In this document: piece after piece, positions 20,526 to 32,150 of the stretch
How the letters are laid out: each line of letters starts with the position of its first letter
Position numbering within the stretch: the stretch's first letter is position 1
Source of the DNA: Pisolithus tinctorius
Lineage: Eukaryota; Basidiomycota; Agaricomycetes; Boletales; Pisolithaceae
Length of the DNA stretch: 64,000 nt
Assembly (NCBI GenBank): GCA_024663395.1
Contig: JANFAH010000017.1
Span: 434,001 to 498,000, forward strand
Direction of reading: 5' to 3'
The notes under the pieces: generated by a model
Seen by the model: only the letters and a program-made list of their open reading frames with translations
What the model was told of the DNA's origin: nothing
Database searches by the model: none
Position numbers and translations under genes: made by a program

Positions 20526-22858
20526 TCAGCTGTCTGTGGAAAAAGGCTCAACATCATCATCAGTGGGGTCATCCTCAGCTTCCTCAAGGAGGCGGTCAAG
20601 TTTGTCATCATCTAACCCAGTAATACGAGTCACAGTCACACGGGTTTGAGACCATGGGTGGTAGGGAAGTAAGCAGAATGCAGCGAAGCGGAGTTTGGAG
20701 ATGGAGCCATCCAACTCAGCCAGCAGGTATGAACCCCCAGTGGTCTGATGAAGGACAACCATGGGACCAGTGTACCGCAGCTTTGTCTTCTGGTTCAGCT
20801 CTTTCTCTACATGGGAGTTGTGAACAAGCATGAGGGTGCTGGGAGCAAATTTATGGTCTTTAATGCAATGCTGAAAGGCAGTTTCGAACTGCTGGATAGA
20901 CTGGAAGTGTGCATGGAGGACGTTGCTGCAGACCTGGTCTAAGTCATCCTGATGCTTCTGTAACTGGTGCACACACCAAGCAATCAGTTCTGTAGTAGTC
21001 AGCGGTGTCACATCATCATGGGATAGGGGTAAGAGGAAGGTAGCTTCAGTGAGGTCAAACAGGAACAGCAGTTTGACACTGTGTACCATGAAGTAAGGGG
21101 ATAAACCTGTGGATTTCAAGATGGTGACCCGCTCAGCCCAGAACATGGAGTGTGCAATGGTGTGCCAGTGGTGGTCATCATTCTTGCAGCTCTTCATGAT
21201 AGCCTCGCGAACATCATAGTGGCAATGCTCTACAATGCCATTAGCCTGAGAGTTGTAAGGAGAGATACAGATGTGATGGATATGATATTGTGTGGCTAGG
21301 GTGTCTAAGGCTTGGATGAATGCGGGACCATTGTCAGTGACAATCTTGGTGAGCAGACCCCAGCAGCATAGAATGTCCTCAAAGAGGAAGGATGCGAGCA
21401 TGGTACTATTTTCCACATGCAACATGTGCCATTCAGGATATGAGGTGAGCATGCAATGAGCCTGTACTATGTAGCAGTAGCCACCAGCTTTGGGCATCAG
21501 CATCGTGTCAATGTGAGCTTTATGAAACAGGCCCCCCATCATGGGTACAGTGGGGGGGATATGAAGCTTCTGTGTCTGGCAGATCTGGCATTCATGACAT
21601 GTGCAAACATACCACTTCACATCCTTGACAAGCAGAGGCCACCAGAAGTGGAGGAGAAGGCATGTGTGGACCATGAAGACACCTTTGTGTCTGAGGTCAT
21701 CATGCACTTCTTTGATGAGACAATACCACTTGGATTCATTGATGACCAGCTGGTGCCATCCATGCAGTTCTCTACATCATAGATTACCATCTAGGAGGAA
21801 GAAGCGGCTAGCCAAATTAAAGAAAGATGAGTACTGCGCATCAGTAAGGTCAGGAGGTCACGAGGAATGCATGGATCATTTCTATCTTTGCTTTGTGTGC
21901 CCGAGCTTTTGTGGACCATGGGATGGAAGGGTTGTCAGGGGTATCGGAAGGGTTACTAGCATCAGCAGTCGCAGAGAATGCGAGATAAAAGGATGCAGGC
22001 AGCAGGAGGCTCGCCCAATGATAAGTGGGTGGCAGTAAGGAATAATGGTCATGATTGGAAAGGGACATAGGAGGTGGGCAGTCATTGACAGCCTCAGTGG
22101 AGAAAGAGTAAAAATGGTCTAGCCAATCCTCATGGTCATCATCCTCAGGCAGGTCGAGCCCCGACCGTGGATGGTGGGACAAGCCATCAGGGCTGGCATG
22201 CCTGTCCATGGGAACATGGACGAGTTTGAACAAGAAGAGGAGGATCCCAGCGATCCAGTGATTGATCATTGCATTAGGCTGCAGATCTGGGTTATTTATC
22301 ATGCCCTTAATATACTTTGCATCTACCTCCACAGTGAAGTTAGTGAGACCAAAGATGTATATGTGTACCATGCACAATGCGTGGAAGAGACTGTACAACT
22401 CAAGCTTAGCCTGGGAATAGCGGCTTTCCACTTCATTGAGGGTGATGGATCCGAAGCAACTTGGGTACTGTCTGCCATCTTCGCTGAGCTGGTAGAGGAT
22501 GTAGCCAACTGCAATGACCGATGTGTTGACTGCTAAAATTACTTTGTGACCACACTTGTAGTCAATCCTTCAGAGTGTGGGGGACTTTACGATTTCATCC
22601 TTAAGCCATTGCATGGCAGTGCATTGTGGTTCATCCCATGTGAATGGTATGTCTTTCCATGTGAGTGAGACCAGTGGCCATGCAATCTTGGCAAAGTCTT
22701 TGATGAAGATGCAGAGCACACCACAGACACCAAGGAAACCATGAACCTGTGTCAGGTTGTGGCACTCGGGCCAGTTGCAGATCTTCTGCACCTTGCTCTC
22801 TTCCAGAATGTGACCTTCAAAGGTGCACTTGTGGCCAATGATCACAGCGGACAGAGCA
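20526..22858 (-). pseudogene. Gypsy-A pol, 3' part: end of RT, RNase H and integrase
   Basis: The first part (22858-22570) continues RT past the CACTA-like insertion (CTFEGHILEESKVQ, VHGFLGVCGVLCIFIKDF). RNase H-like sequence follows at about 22540-22250 (SRYSQAKLELYSLFHAL, FTVEVDAKYIKGM). Integrase occupies 21707-20526: a zinc segment with HDDLRHKG and CTCHECQICQ, then the triad in AHIDTMLMP, IVTDNGPAF and NGIVEHCHYD. The integrase frame is open for 393 residues and ends with an acidic tail. Several stops lie between RNase H and integrase. This is a different lineage from the chromovirus, with no chromodomain. Confidence 0.8.
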
Positions 22859-22861
22859 GCT

Positions 22862-25800
22862 CACTGGAAGCATTTCTCAGTTTCTTTGCTGAAAACATTT
22901 TAAAAAAAGATTGAAAAATGAGACTCTTTAATTTGGGATGTTTTGTGACAAATATTGTAAAAATATATTGGATTTGTATTGTCTATCATGCCTCACAAAA
23001 TGCCACTGGAAAATTTTAAATCGTTGCATATAAAAAAATTATGGATGCTCAGCAGAATGATTTTGAACACAATATGTGTGATACATTGTAAATAATTTTC
23101 CAATATGTGTCACTTTTTTTTAGAATTAACAATCTGCTTTTTTGTGAGCAGGAAGTTTAAAAAGTAGGCAGTATTTATTTAGTCTAAGTATTGTATTGCA
23201 ATGATGAGTTGTGTGCTGAAGCTTGTATGAAAAACATTCTGCTTTTTTTATGCTCAAACATGTAATATACAGTGAAATATTTTTCAACAAAAAATCAAAT
23301 CAGAAATAAAGTCTTTCCACATTAAAATCATAGGTCAAAACATCATAAATTATTTCTAGATGAAATATTGAGTATATTATTACACATTTTAATGCAGATA
23401 TGGCATGCTGTTGTAGCCATGCCTTGACCCCAGCCAGACTCAGCCTTGCACTCACTCAGTCCAGCCTCACCCTTGCCAAATCCCTACCCCCAGTTGGTCT
23501 AGCACAGTTAGCACTGCTTTGAAGTGCTGCTATGAAGTGTCATTTTGGTTGAGCCTGACCCAGCCTTGTCCCCAGTCTACCCTTGTCTCTGTCCCAGTCT
23601 CTGGTTATCTTTGTCATGACTTACTAATACCATTCTTACCAATCAGTTACCAATCTCTGTGAGACTGGCATTACCAGTCTTCATACTATAGTTACCCCTA
23701 GTATGTAAACCCATAGATACTTGGCCTGTATTCCCTCAGTCTGAAATCAAATAAGTCTCATCTGAAATCCTCTGCCTCAGCCTTGGACTTGGACTGTGAC
23801 CCACACAAGGGAACAGTGCTGTGTCATCAGTCACTAAGTCCAAACAGTACACCATCTGATCCCTGACCCCTTGACCTCATGCCTGTACCAGTCTCTGGTC
23901 CAGTCTTGAACCTGGTAACCTCAGACTTGACACATGCTGGGAACCACACCCTCACTCATACAGGACATCCTGTGGTCCTCAATCATGGGGAACATGAACT
24001 CTAAAGTCACTGGTATGTTGATGACCCTCCTGCAGGAAAAAAAAAAGTTTGGCATTTATTGAAAGCCTCATGGTTGGAATTGACCTTGGTACAACAAGTT
24101 CATCATTTCCATCATAGAGGGCAAGCAGGCATGTGTGACTGAGAACTCCAAAGGTGCCTGGACAACCCCATCAGTAGTGGCCTTCACAAAACATGGGGAG
24201 CATCTCATTGGCCTGCCTGCCAAGTGTCAAGCAGTGGTTAATCCATCAACACTGTCTTCACATTTAAGGGCTTGATTGGCTGCAAGTTCAAGGGTGTGGA
24301 TGTCCAGGAGGACTTGAAGCACTGGTTAGTACATGCAACAACTGTCAAACAGGACAGCATCTTATATTGTCTACAGAGCATTCAAAATTGCTGAGAAGTC
24401 AGATGCTTGACCAGCTGTTGAGGTTGACATTGGTAGCAAGAGCCAACAATTCATATGTCATGGCAAATGTTTTGATCAGTAAAACAACTCATGTTCTCTC
24501 CAGAGTGCTGAGGAACTGTCATCCATGGTACTTACAAAGATGCATGAGACTGCTGAGCAGTTCCTTGAGTAAGTTTCATGCATATCATTTAGGAGTTCCC
24601 CAGTGTTGACAGCTATGATTAGCCATGCAGTCATCCATTACACAAACAATTAATAAAACAGGTGTACTATAATCAGAAAGAAACCAAGAAAAAAGCTCCT
24701 GAAAGGCTGGTTTCAGACAAATCATGATTGACACATGCCAATGTGACCTTGCATTGTCACATACCACTCATGATTTGTACCACATCAACATTGATCCCTG
24801 GAACACATGGTTGATTACATATCAGAAGGAACCAAGGTGAGTGACTTTTGTACTGTAGTTGCCTACCACTGATGGTGCTGTCTAATTGTGCTTTATTATG
24901 TCCTCAGAATGGCTCAATAGCTAGTGATGTGCAACCACTGACATCCAATCCACTGATGGGGCATGTGGATTCCCTGAGGCTACTAGTATGTACATATTCC
25001 TTTTTGTTGCACTATTCAAAGTTTCCATATTCATCTAAGAGCACCCAACTGACAGCTGTTGACCTCCATTGAGTAACATACAAGGGGGCAGCACACAAGC
25101 TGAACCCAATGCCTTCACTCCACTTCTGCCTCTCTGCTTTGTCAAACTTCCTCTGCACTTTGGTTCTAGCCCTCTGGGAGTGTCAGAGTTTGTCAGAGTG
25201 AGTGGTCCTGACTGTTAGGTTTTGACCTCAAGGCACTTAAATTGGTACAAAGCTGTATTTAAAGAAGAGCTGTAGGGGAGGCATGTGCACTTGGTATAGG
25301 GAGGCTCAGACCATGGATGGGACAACCACTGGCAGGAGCAGCAGGATGAGGATGAGGGGGAGCCACAATTGTAATTACAAACACTGCAAAATTAGTTCCA
25401 TTGCCACCCACAGGCCACTATATCCATGCACCCCCATTTCAAAATTGGCCACTTGTTATCATCTAAGTATCTGGCAACTCAGATGGTAGTATGATCAGCT
25501 TGGCTCAAAGTGGCAATGCACTTGAAAGCAATGGCAGTCACAAGATCTACAACTATACAGTAGTCCACTACTTAATACTACATTCTGTGTGCATTGAATG
25601 ACCTGTGTTCAAAGACTCCCTTGTGCCTCTCAAATTATACTGTATCAATTGCTCTTGGCATGTGTAATAATATACTCAATATTTCATCTAGAAATAATTT
25701 TTGATGTTTTGACCTATGATTTTAATGAGGAAAGACTTTATTTCTGATTTGATTTTTTGTTGAAAAATATTTCACTGTATATTACATGTTTGAGCATAAA

Positions 25801-26186
25801 AAAAGCAGAATGTTTTTCATATGAGCTTCAGCACACAATTCATCATTGCAATACAGTACTTAGACTAAATAAATACTGCCTACTTTGTAAACTTTCTGCT
25901 CACAAAAAAGCCAATTGTTAATTCTAAAAAAAAGTGACATATATTGGAAAATTATTTACAATGTATCACACATATTGTGTTCAAAATCATTCTGCTGAGC
26001 ATCCATAATTTTTTTATATGCAAAGCTTTAAAATTTTCTAGTGGCATTTTGTAAGGCACAATAGACAATACAAATCCAATATATTTTTACAATATTTGTC
26101 ACAAAAACATCCCAAATTAAAGAGTCTCATTTTTCAATCTTTTTTTAAAATGTTTTCAGCAAAGAAACTGAGAAATGTTTCCAGTG
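22862..26186. mobile_element. CACTA-like DNA element with about 530-bp terminal inverted repeats and captured HSP70 exons
   Basis: The ends begin CACTGGAA(G/A)CATTTCTC and are inverted copies of each other over about 530 bp (22862-23391 and 25662-26186). The flanks carry the 3-bp duplication GCT (22859-22861 and 26187-26189). CAC-type ends with a 3-bp duplication fit the CACTA/EnSpm group, though 530-bp repeats are longer than usual. Removing the element with one GCT restores the Gypsy-A RT frame exactly (KKFMLA joins ALSAVIIG), which fixes the boundaries. No transposase is visible, so the element is non-autonomous. The interior holds decayed exons of a mitochondrial HSP70 gene at 24069-24569. 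The rest of the interior is unrecognised. Confidence 0.8.
24069..24569 (+). pseudogene. Mitochondrial-type HSP70 gene fragment, introns retained
   Basis: Three exon remnants match the N-terminal ATPase part of HSP70 (Ssc1/mortalin type). The first, 24069-24325, reads VGIDLGTT, then after a frame slip [29 protein letters not shown] and [12 protein letters not shown], then LIGCKFK and VQEDLKHW. An intron of 51 nt follows. The second, from 24377, reads PAVEVDIGSKSQQF after a TGA at the usual Arg of GRPAVEV. The third, 24504-24569, reads SAEELSSMVLTKM and HETAEQFL. Spliceosomal introns are still present, so capture was at DNA level, not through RNA. Arg positions are now Trp, His, Cys or stop, as in the surrounding elements. 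It cannot encode a chaperone. Confidence 0.8.
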
Positions 26187-26189
26187 GCT

Positions 26190-27474
26190 AGCATGAACTT
26201 CTTTGCCAAGATGGTGGCTCCGATGTTCTGCAAATGCTGAAGGATATGGTTAATGACTATACAGTGATTCCAGATAAATTTCCAAATCCCAGGATTCTCC
26301 AGGATAGTCTCATAGGACCTGTCTGTGTGCTGATAGTGGGTGGTCTTGGATTTTATGGGGATGTCACCTATGAAGGGCAGGGTATGATGTGGGATCTCAT
26401 CCTGGAGAACAAATGCAGTATCTCCCTGGTATACCTGGACTGCGTTCACATGACCTTGTGGCAGGGTAGTAAGCCGATGTGGTCCGAGTGGGGTACCGAA
26501 AGTGGTGAGGTCGTGGGAATCCACGTGAAGTGCGTGCTGGTCATACCTGGAGTAGAGGTCCATCATCGCATACACTGCATATCCAGCAAAGGATTCTGCG
26601 AGATGTTCTATGAAGGGCAGTGTGAGGAATCCACATTCCCTGGATGCGTAAGCCCCTATCATTAACTGTTCTGTGACTACTATTACATCTGCTCCCCTCT
26701 CACATCCACCAATGTTCATGTGCTGTCTTCCCACCTACCTCGCTACCTTCCCATGCCCTCACTCCCTCTCATGCAAGGCTATACCCGTGGCCACTTCTCC
26801 TTCCTTTGGACCCTTTCTTTTAACACAGTCACTGTTCCCTTTTTGTTGGTAGTATACCCTCAGCCTCTGTTCCGGCCTGTCCTGTCTTGTGTCTACATGC
26901 TGTTGCACAGTTTTCCCTTACTGTACCTTGTCTTACTTAGGTTCTGGGTTTGCCCAGACTATAAAGCCCTGTACTTAGGTACAGAATGGGACCTTTTGGC
27001 ACTCAGAAGGTCACCATGAGTTTCTTTTCTGCTTTGTCTACACTGCATGTCTCGCATTCCACCATGCACGAACTATGTAAACCGCTCGCACCGCTCGCAT
27101 CGCCAGTACTATTCCACGGACCATGCTGCACACGTCACAAAACACTACCGCTACAAAGCACTGGGTCTCACCTTCTAGTCTCAACAGTCCAGAATCCCTT
27201 GGGACGAACATTTCGTTCCCTTCATTTTTTTATTGTTGTTATCTAAGCCATTTAGCTCGTATTATACAGCTACTTGGACTTTTTCCTACAGCAGGACGGA
27301 TGCGTCGCAGATGGTCACTGCATTCAGGGGCTGTAAGTCATGCACAAGGTGAAGAGACTTTCTGTCTTTCTTTACTATGCAGAACCAGCAAGAGCGGTAA
27401 GCCACTGTAGAAGGTTCATACATGCTGGACTTGATGCGATCTTTAATCATGTCTATGACTTGGGCATGTATCAC
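26190..27474 (-). pseudogene. Gypsy-A reverse transcriptase core, split by a solo LTR
   Basis: Upstream part at 27474-27291 gives CIVKKDRKSLHLVHDLQPLN, the start of the RT fingers. The frame then breaks at the solo LTR (26621-27290) and resumes at 26620 with FIEHLAESFAGYAVYAMMDL and the Tyr-Asp-containing palm. The catalytic box is degraded (PFIGDIPIKS where the family has FIDD). Removing the LTR with one GCAG restores DASVLPFIEHL in frame. Several stops precede the domain at 27480-27560. Confidence 0.75.
26621..27290 (+). mobile_element. Solo LTR of the Gypsy-A family inside Gypsy-A RT
   Basis: 670 bp, TGTGAGGAATCC to TTTTCCTACA, flanked by GCAG (26617-26620 and 27291-27294). It is the same family as the outer LTRs but in the opposite orientation. 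It retains more CpG sites than either outer LTR, so it is probably younger. A TATA-like GACTATAAAGCCC lies near 26957. It arose by insertion of a second element followed by LTR-LTR recombination. Confidence 0.88.
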
Positions 27475-27553
27475 ATTTGGGATAGGGATGTTGCATAGGA
27501 ATCTTTACAGGCAGAAAATAGTGTTCATCTAGGTGTCCACACTCTGTAATGTC

Positions 27554-29040
27554 CTAGGTGAATGTGGACTCATGGACCGAAATGAGCCAAGTTACAAGTT
27601 TAAGTTCCTCTGGCCAAAGCCAATCTGCAGGATCAAGGTCAAGTTCTGCAGCCCATTTGGCAGTGAAGTGGATGCCTGGAGCGAAGTCTGGTGGATGGGT
27701 TGGAAGTGGTTGGAGACCAGTGAGCAGATTGTCAGGCAGGCTGTGCATGATGTGGTATTCTTCTGCCATTGGGGCAGGTACTGTCTGAACCTTCTTGGCA
27801 ACTGGTTTGTAAACAAGAGTGTGAACCATGGGATCTAGTTGATAAATGCTGCTGAGTGTGGCTATAGCAGAGGGGTTTAGTATTGTCTGAGTGGAAGAGA
27901 GGAAAGCGAAGGCAGGCAAGGGTATTCCAGTGGGTATGTTCCATGGTACAGGTGCTGTGGGCAAAGAGAAGTTTGTTGAAGTGAAGGCTAGTGATGAGAC
28001 TGTAGGACTGAGGAACGGATAACAGTGGCTAAATAGGAAACAGGACGTCTTAGTAGGCTCTTCCTGACTGTTTGGTGGATCATTGATATTCAAAAACCCC
28101 ATTCAACTATACTTTGGTGACAATGGCAGTGCTTGCCACACTTACAGTGTGGACAGCCCTCGTGCCATGGGTGCATGGGCAAAGTGTACTCGTGGCCATC
28201 ATTCAGGTCTCAGAGAGTGATCTGCTGTCCACCATCAGGATAATCATTTGTTACTGCACTCATAAGGCAAATGAATGGATGTCCGAGGAGCATGTTGAAG
28301 TTGGCATGTTCAATTACTTGAACCTGCAGCATGACTGGCCTGGCTCTGAAGTCGAGTTTCAGGTTCTCTAGAATGCCTACAGTAGTGTCTTTAGACATAT
28401 TAGCAGATGTCATGGTCATCAGATGATTGCAGCACAATGGAAGCCTGATCTTTTCCCAAATGCACCTGGGCATGGCCACGATTTCCGAACTGGAATCTAG
28501 TACGCAATTGATGGTGATGTCAGTCCCAGGGACCTTGGCTTCGATGCAGTGGAGCAGCAGAGTGTGGTGAGCTATGATGGAGCTGTCATCACCATGGATA
28601 ACATGGTCTCTGTATTCACATGCGGTTCTTTGAGGATTGTGGCCAGTCAGCTCATTCACTTGTACTCCTTCCTCATCATCACTACAAACTACCTCAATCT
28701 CATTTGTGGTGATGCATTTCGCCATGGTGATGTCTCTGAACTGTTTGCAAAACTCTGGGGCTACTGCAAATAATTCTTTGACTGGAAAGGCAACACTGGT
28801 TTTGAGTATGCGCTCCATGATACACTTGGGTGTGGCTTCATCTTCAAGAGGGAATGAGTAACAATACTGGTTTTGATTGTGAGCTGCTGAGTACAGTGTC
28901 TGTGGCAGAACAATTGCCACAGGAACAGGATCCTTGCGTGTGGGCATCAGAGCCAGATTAGTCAGAGGAACATATGGTTTTGTAGCAGTGGACATTGGTG
29001 CAGGTGCAGAGTAATCGGATGCCTGGCAAGCAGCATGCAA
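27554..29040 (-). pseudogene. Gypsy-A protease and protease-RT linker
   Basis: A retroviral-type aspartic protease lies in 29040-28210. The active-site segment is CVLDSSSEIVAMP, where Asp-Ser-Ser replaces the usual Asp-Ser/Thr-Gly. It is followed by LQVQVIEHANFNMLLGHPF. The linker before RT (28102-27554) is open but has no known domain apart from KWAAELDLDPADWLWPEE. The homologous protease in Gypsy-C (35300-35992) keeps Asp-Ser-Gly, so the Gly to Ser change here is a lesion. Confidence 0.7.
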
Positions 29041-29233
29041 ACTTTGAACACCAGGGGAAATGATTTCCTCTTCAACAGTGGCTGCATGTGGGTCGACTTG
29101 TGGAGGGTTGGCAGGATGTGCTGTGGGTTGAGCTGTGATTTCAACTCCATCAAAGCGGGCTTTCTTTGCACAGGGAACGACTGCTCCCTTGTTACCTTTA
29201 TCTGCTCAGTAGGTAGCCCAAGCTTGAGTGACA

Positions 29234-30752
29234 TACGCTTGGAAGTCAGGGTTGGCTAAGTCTGTGACAGGTTCATCAACATCTTGGACAGTGTTTAAGA
29301 AGCCAGAAGGCTGGATCTCCAACTGCACATCAACTTCAGGATGAGCAATGCAAAAGAGGTTGGCAGTGCCTTGCATGGCCATGTTGTGCAGAGCAGCAGG
29401 AGTTGCAGCACATGTGCTGGCCTGGTCTCTGTCAGCCATGATGTGGTCAACAGCCTCTCTCAGTGAGTTACATTCAGGGAAACATGGGATTCAGCTCCTG
29501 TCTGCCAGATAGAGATGGTTGTCTGTACCTCTTGTGATCTTACCAGCATGGATATAAACTTCAACAAGTGTGCACATCCTTGTCCAGTGGTTGGGGTCTG
29601 CACAGAAACTGCAGCCAGGTCTGTGTTGCTGCAGTGGAGGTTGTGTCTGGAAGTTGTATTCCTGTTTAACAACAGTACCAGCAGGTGGCACCTGCAGCAT
29701 GTAAGCCAACAAGGGAGGTGCAGCTGGTGAGGCCATGGTACCCATCGTTGGTACTGTGCTATGGAGAGCAGATCCTGTCAGAAGGAATTTGGCAGCTTTG
29801 ATGACTTCTGCAAGCAGGTATGGGTCATCAGGGTGGAGGTCAGTGTGGACTATGGAGAGTCATGACGAATACAATCTGTGATGGCCCTTGGGAAGCCATT
29901 CAGGAACATGGAATCCCATTCCGTCTCTGCAAGCTTTTTAGTTTTAATGAGCAGGGCAGAAATCTTAGCAAATTTCTGCTGGTATTCTCCAAGGTCATCC
30001 TGGTTCCACATAGGCTTGGACTGATATTCTTCGATGAGGTACTGCAAGTCTGCACAGCAGTAGTGGTCGTCACCCTTGCAGCCAGGGTACAAACCCTTAA
30101 CAGCGACTACAAAGGCATCCCAGTTGTTGGCCACAGGAACAGCTTCCAGAAGCATTTGCTAGACCTCAGCTTCTTCGAGGTCAGCGTAGTGAATTGCAGC
30201 TCTGATCTTGCTGCGGTCATCAAGAGCAGTGAGAGTACTGAGGAAGTCAATGTCTTCGAGGTAGTGTGGAAGCTGTGCAGGAGAATCTCTACTAAACTTA
30301 GGTGAGTTTTGTGTTCTGCAGAGCGGCATCTGAAACTGAGGATTAGCCATTGGTGGGTTAACCTGTGGTGGCGGTGCCGGATTAGTAATGGGTGGAATGG
30401 GTATTGGTTGTGGATGCGAAGTGGTTGGTATAGTGTGTGAGCAAACTGGCAGAAGTGTTGGTGGGTTACTAGTTGGCTGATGGGTGGTCTGTGACTGAGT
30501 GAGTGGTCGCGGCAGTGTGGTGGATGGGACTGAGAGTCTGGGTATAGATTCAGAGGCATCAAAGAGATGGGAAAAAGAGGGTGTCGGTGATGATGAATCA
30601 GATGATGTGATGGGTGTTAAAGGTGATGACAGGGTTTCAGGCCTTTGGGGAGTCAAGTGGATAAAGCCACCAGGAAAATCAGGGGCAGTGAGATCTAGGT
30701 GATCCAATGCAATGGATATCTGATCTGCTGAGATATCAGGAGGAGTGATCAT
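29234..30752 (-). pseudogene. Gypsy-A gag with zinc knuckle
   Basis: The frame starts at 30752 with a Pro/Ser/Thr-rich leader and reaches the gag core (FLSTLTALDDRSKIR, HYADLEEAEV). It then hits TAG at 30159-30161, where Gypsy-C has Trp (EAEFW), i.e. TGG to TAG. The core resumes at 30155 (NNWDAFVVAVKGLYPG, EYQQKFAKISALL). Further stops separate it from the knuckle CSFCADPNHWTRMC near 29640. The order and motifs match the gag of Gypsy-C at 36701-37480. Confidence 0.75.
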
Positions 30753-30930
30753 GGGTAGTACCCACAGAATGTCAGCAGGTAATTGCGTGTGATCTGGTGT
30801 TACAGGTGAAACAGGGCAGAAAATGTCAGTCTTCTGACAGGTTGAGATTGCAAAAGTGCAGGCATAAATTTTCTAGTTCAGTGTGTTTGGCAGTGCACCT
30901 GAGCAACCTTCTGGAAGTGATAGCAGAATC

Positions 30931-30948
30931 CCTCACAGTGGGCTCCAG
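30931..30948 (-). promoter_or_regulatory. Primer-binding site of Gypsy-A
   Basis: On the minus strand, two bases after the 5' LTR, stands TGGAGCCCACTGTGAGG. Gypsy-C has TGGAGCCCACCGCAAGG at the matching place (about 37783-37799). Conservation next to the LTR and the starting TGG fit a tRNA primer-binding site. I did not identify the tRNA. Confidence 0.65.
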
Positions 30949-30949
30949 T

Positions 30950-31606
30950 TGTAGGAAAAGTCCAAGTAGCTGTATAATACGAGCTAGATGGCTTAGATAA
31001 CAACAATAAAAAATGAAGGGAATGAAATGTTCATCCCAAGGGATTCTGGACTGTTGAGACTAGAAGGTGAGACCCAGCGCTTTGTAGCAGTAGTGTTTCA
31101 TGACATGTGTGGTCCATGGAATAGTACTGGCGATGCGAGTGGTGTGAATGGTATATGTAGTTCATGTGCAGCGGAATGCGAGATGTGTGGTGTGGACAAA
31201 GTGGAAAAGAAACTCATGGTGACCTTCCGAGTGCCAAAAGGTATCATTCTGTACCTAAGTACAGGGCTTTGTAGTCCAGGCAAACCCGGAACCTAAGTAA
31301 AACAGAGTACAAGTAAGGGAAAACCACACGACAGCACATACACATAAGACAGGACAAGCTGGAACAGAGACCGAGGGTATACTACTAACAAAAAGGAACA
31401 GAGACCGTGTTAAAAGAAAGGGTCCAAAGGAAGGGGAAGTGGCTGAAGCATAGTGGCCATGGGTATAGCCTTGCGCGAGAGGGCACAAGGGCATGGGAAG
31501 GTAGCACATGAACAATGGTGAATGTGAGAGGGGAGCAGACATAACAGCAGTCATGGAGCAGTTAATGATAGGGGCTTATGCATCCAGGGAATGTGGATTC
31601 CTCACA
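30950..31606 (-). repeat. 5' LTR of Gypsy-A
   Basis: 657 bp with TG..CA ends, paired with 11742-12389. The minisatellite resumes directly after it at 31607. Confidence 0.88.
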
Positions 31607-32150
31607 CCATCCCAGCACAACTTTAATGTGTTCTGGCATCTGGCACAATACCAATGCTGTGGAAGCCCCCCTGGCACCTATGCCATTGTAATGTGTTCTG
31701 GCACAACACCAATGCCATGGAAGCTGCCCTGGCACCGGTTCCATGTATTCCAGCATATCCCCAATGCCATGCATCCATCATGCAAGCCATCCCAGCACCA
31801 TTGTAATGAGTGCTGGCACATCCCCAATGCCATGATGCCATCATGCAGGCTGTCCTGGCACCATTGTAATGTGTTCCAGCACAACACCATTGCCATGGAA
31901 GCTGTCCCTGCACCTATACCATTGTAATGTGTTCCAGCACAATACCAATGCCATGGAAGCTGCCCTGGCACTGGTTCCATGTATTCCAGCATATTCTCAA
32001 TGCTATGAGTCCATCATGCAAGCCATCCTGGCACTGTTGTAATGAGTGCCAGCACATCCCCAATGCCATGAGGCCATTGGTCAAGCTGTCCCAGCACCAA
32101 TGCCATGAACACTATCCTGGTTCCAATGCCATGGAGGCCTGCCCAGAAAT
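31607..32150. repeat. Degenerate minisatellite, right half
   Basis: The same units as at 10990-11741, including GTGTTCTGGCAC, CACCAATGCCATGGAAGC, CAGCACATCCCCAATGCC and CACCATTGTAATG. Joining 11741 to 31611 gives GCAGGCCATCCCAGCAC, which matches units inside the array (GCAGGCCATCCTGGCAC). The two halves were therefore one array before Gypsy-A landed. Confidence 0.85.

Larger units (their letters stand above)
11742..31606 (-). mobile_element. Nested Ty3/gypsy retrotransposon (Gypsy-A), minus orientation
   Basis: The outer LTRs are 30950-31606 (5') and 11742-12389 (3'), both on the minus strand, beginning TGTGAGGAATCC and ending TTTTCCTACA. The flanks share a 4-bp duplication CCAT (11738-11741 and 31607-31610), and the minisatellite is continuous across the join. 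Between them the minus strand carries gag, zinc knuckle, protease, RT, RNase H and integrase in gypsy order. Three later insertions interrupt it: a chromovirus (14601-20408), a CACTA-like element (22862-26186) and a solo LTR (26621-27290). Without them the element is about 10 kb. Coding parts carry many stops, so it is dead. Confidence 0.88.
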
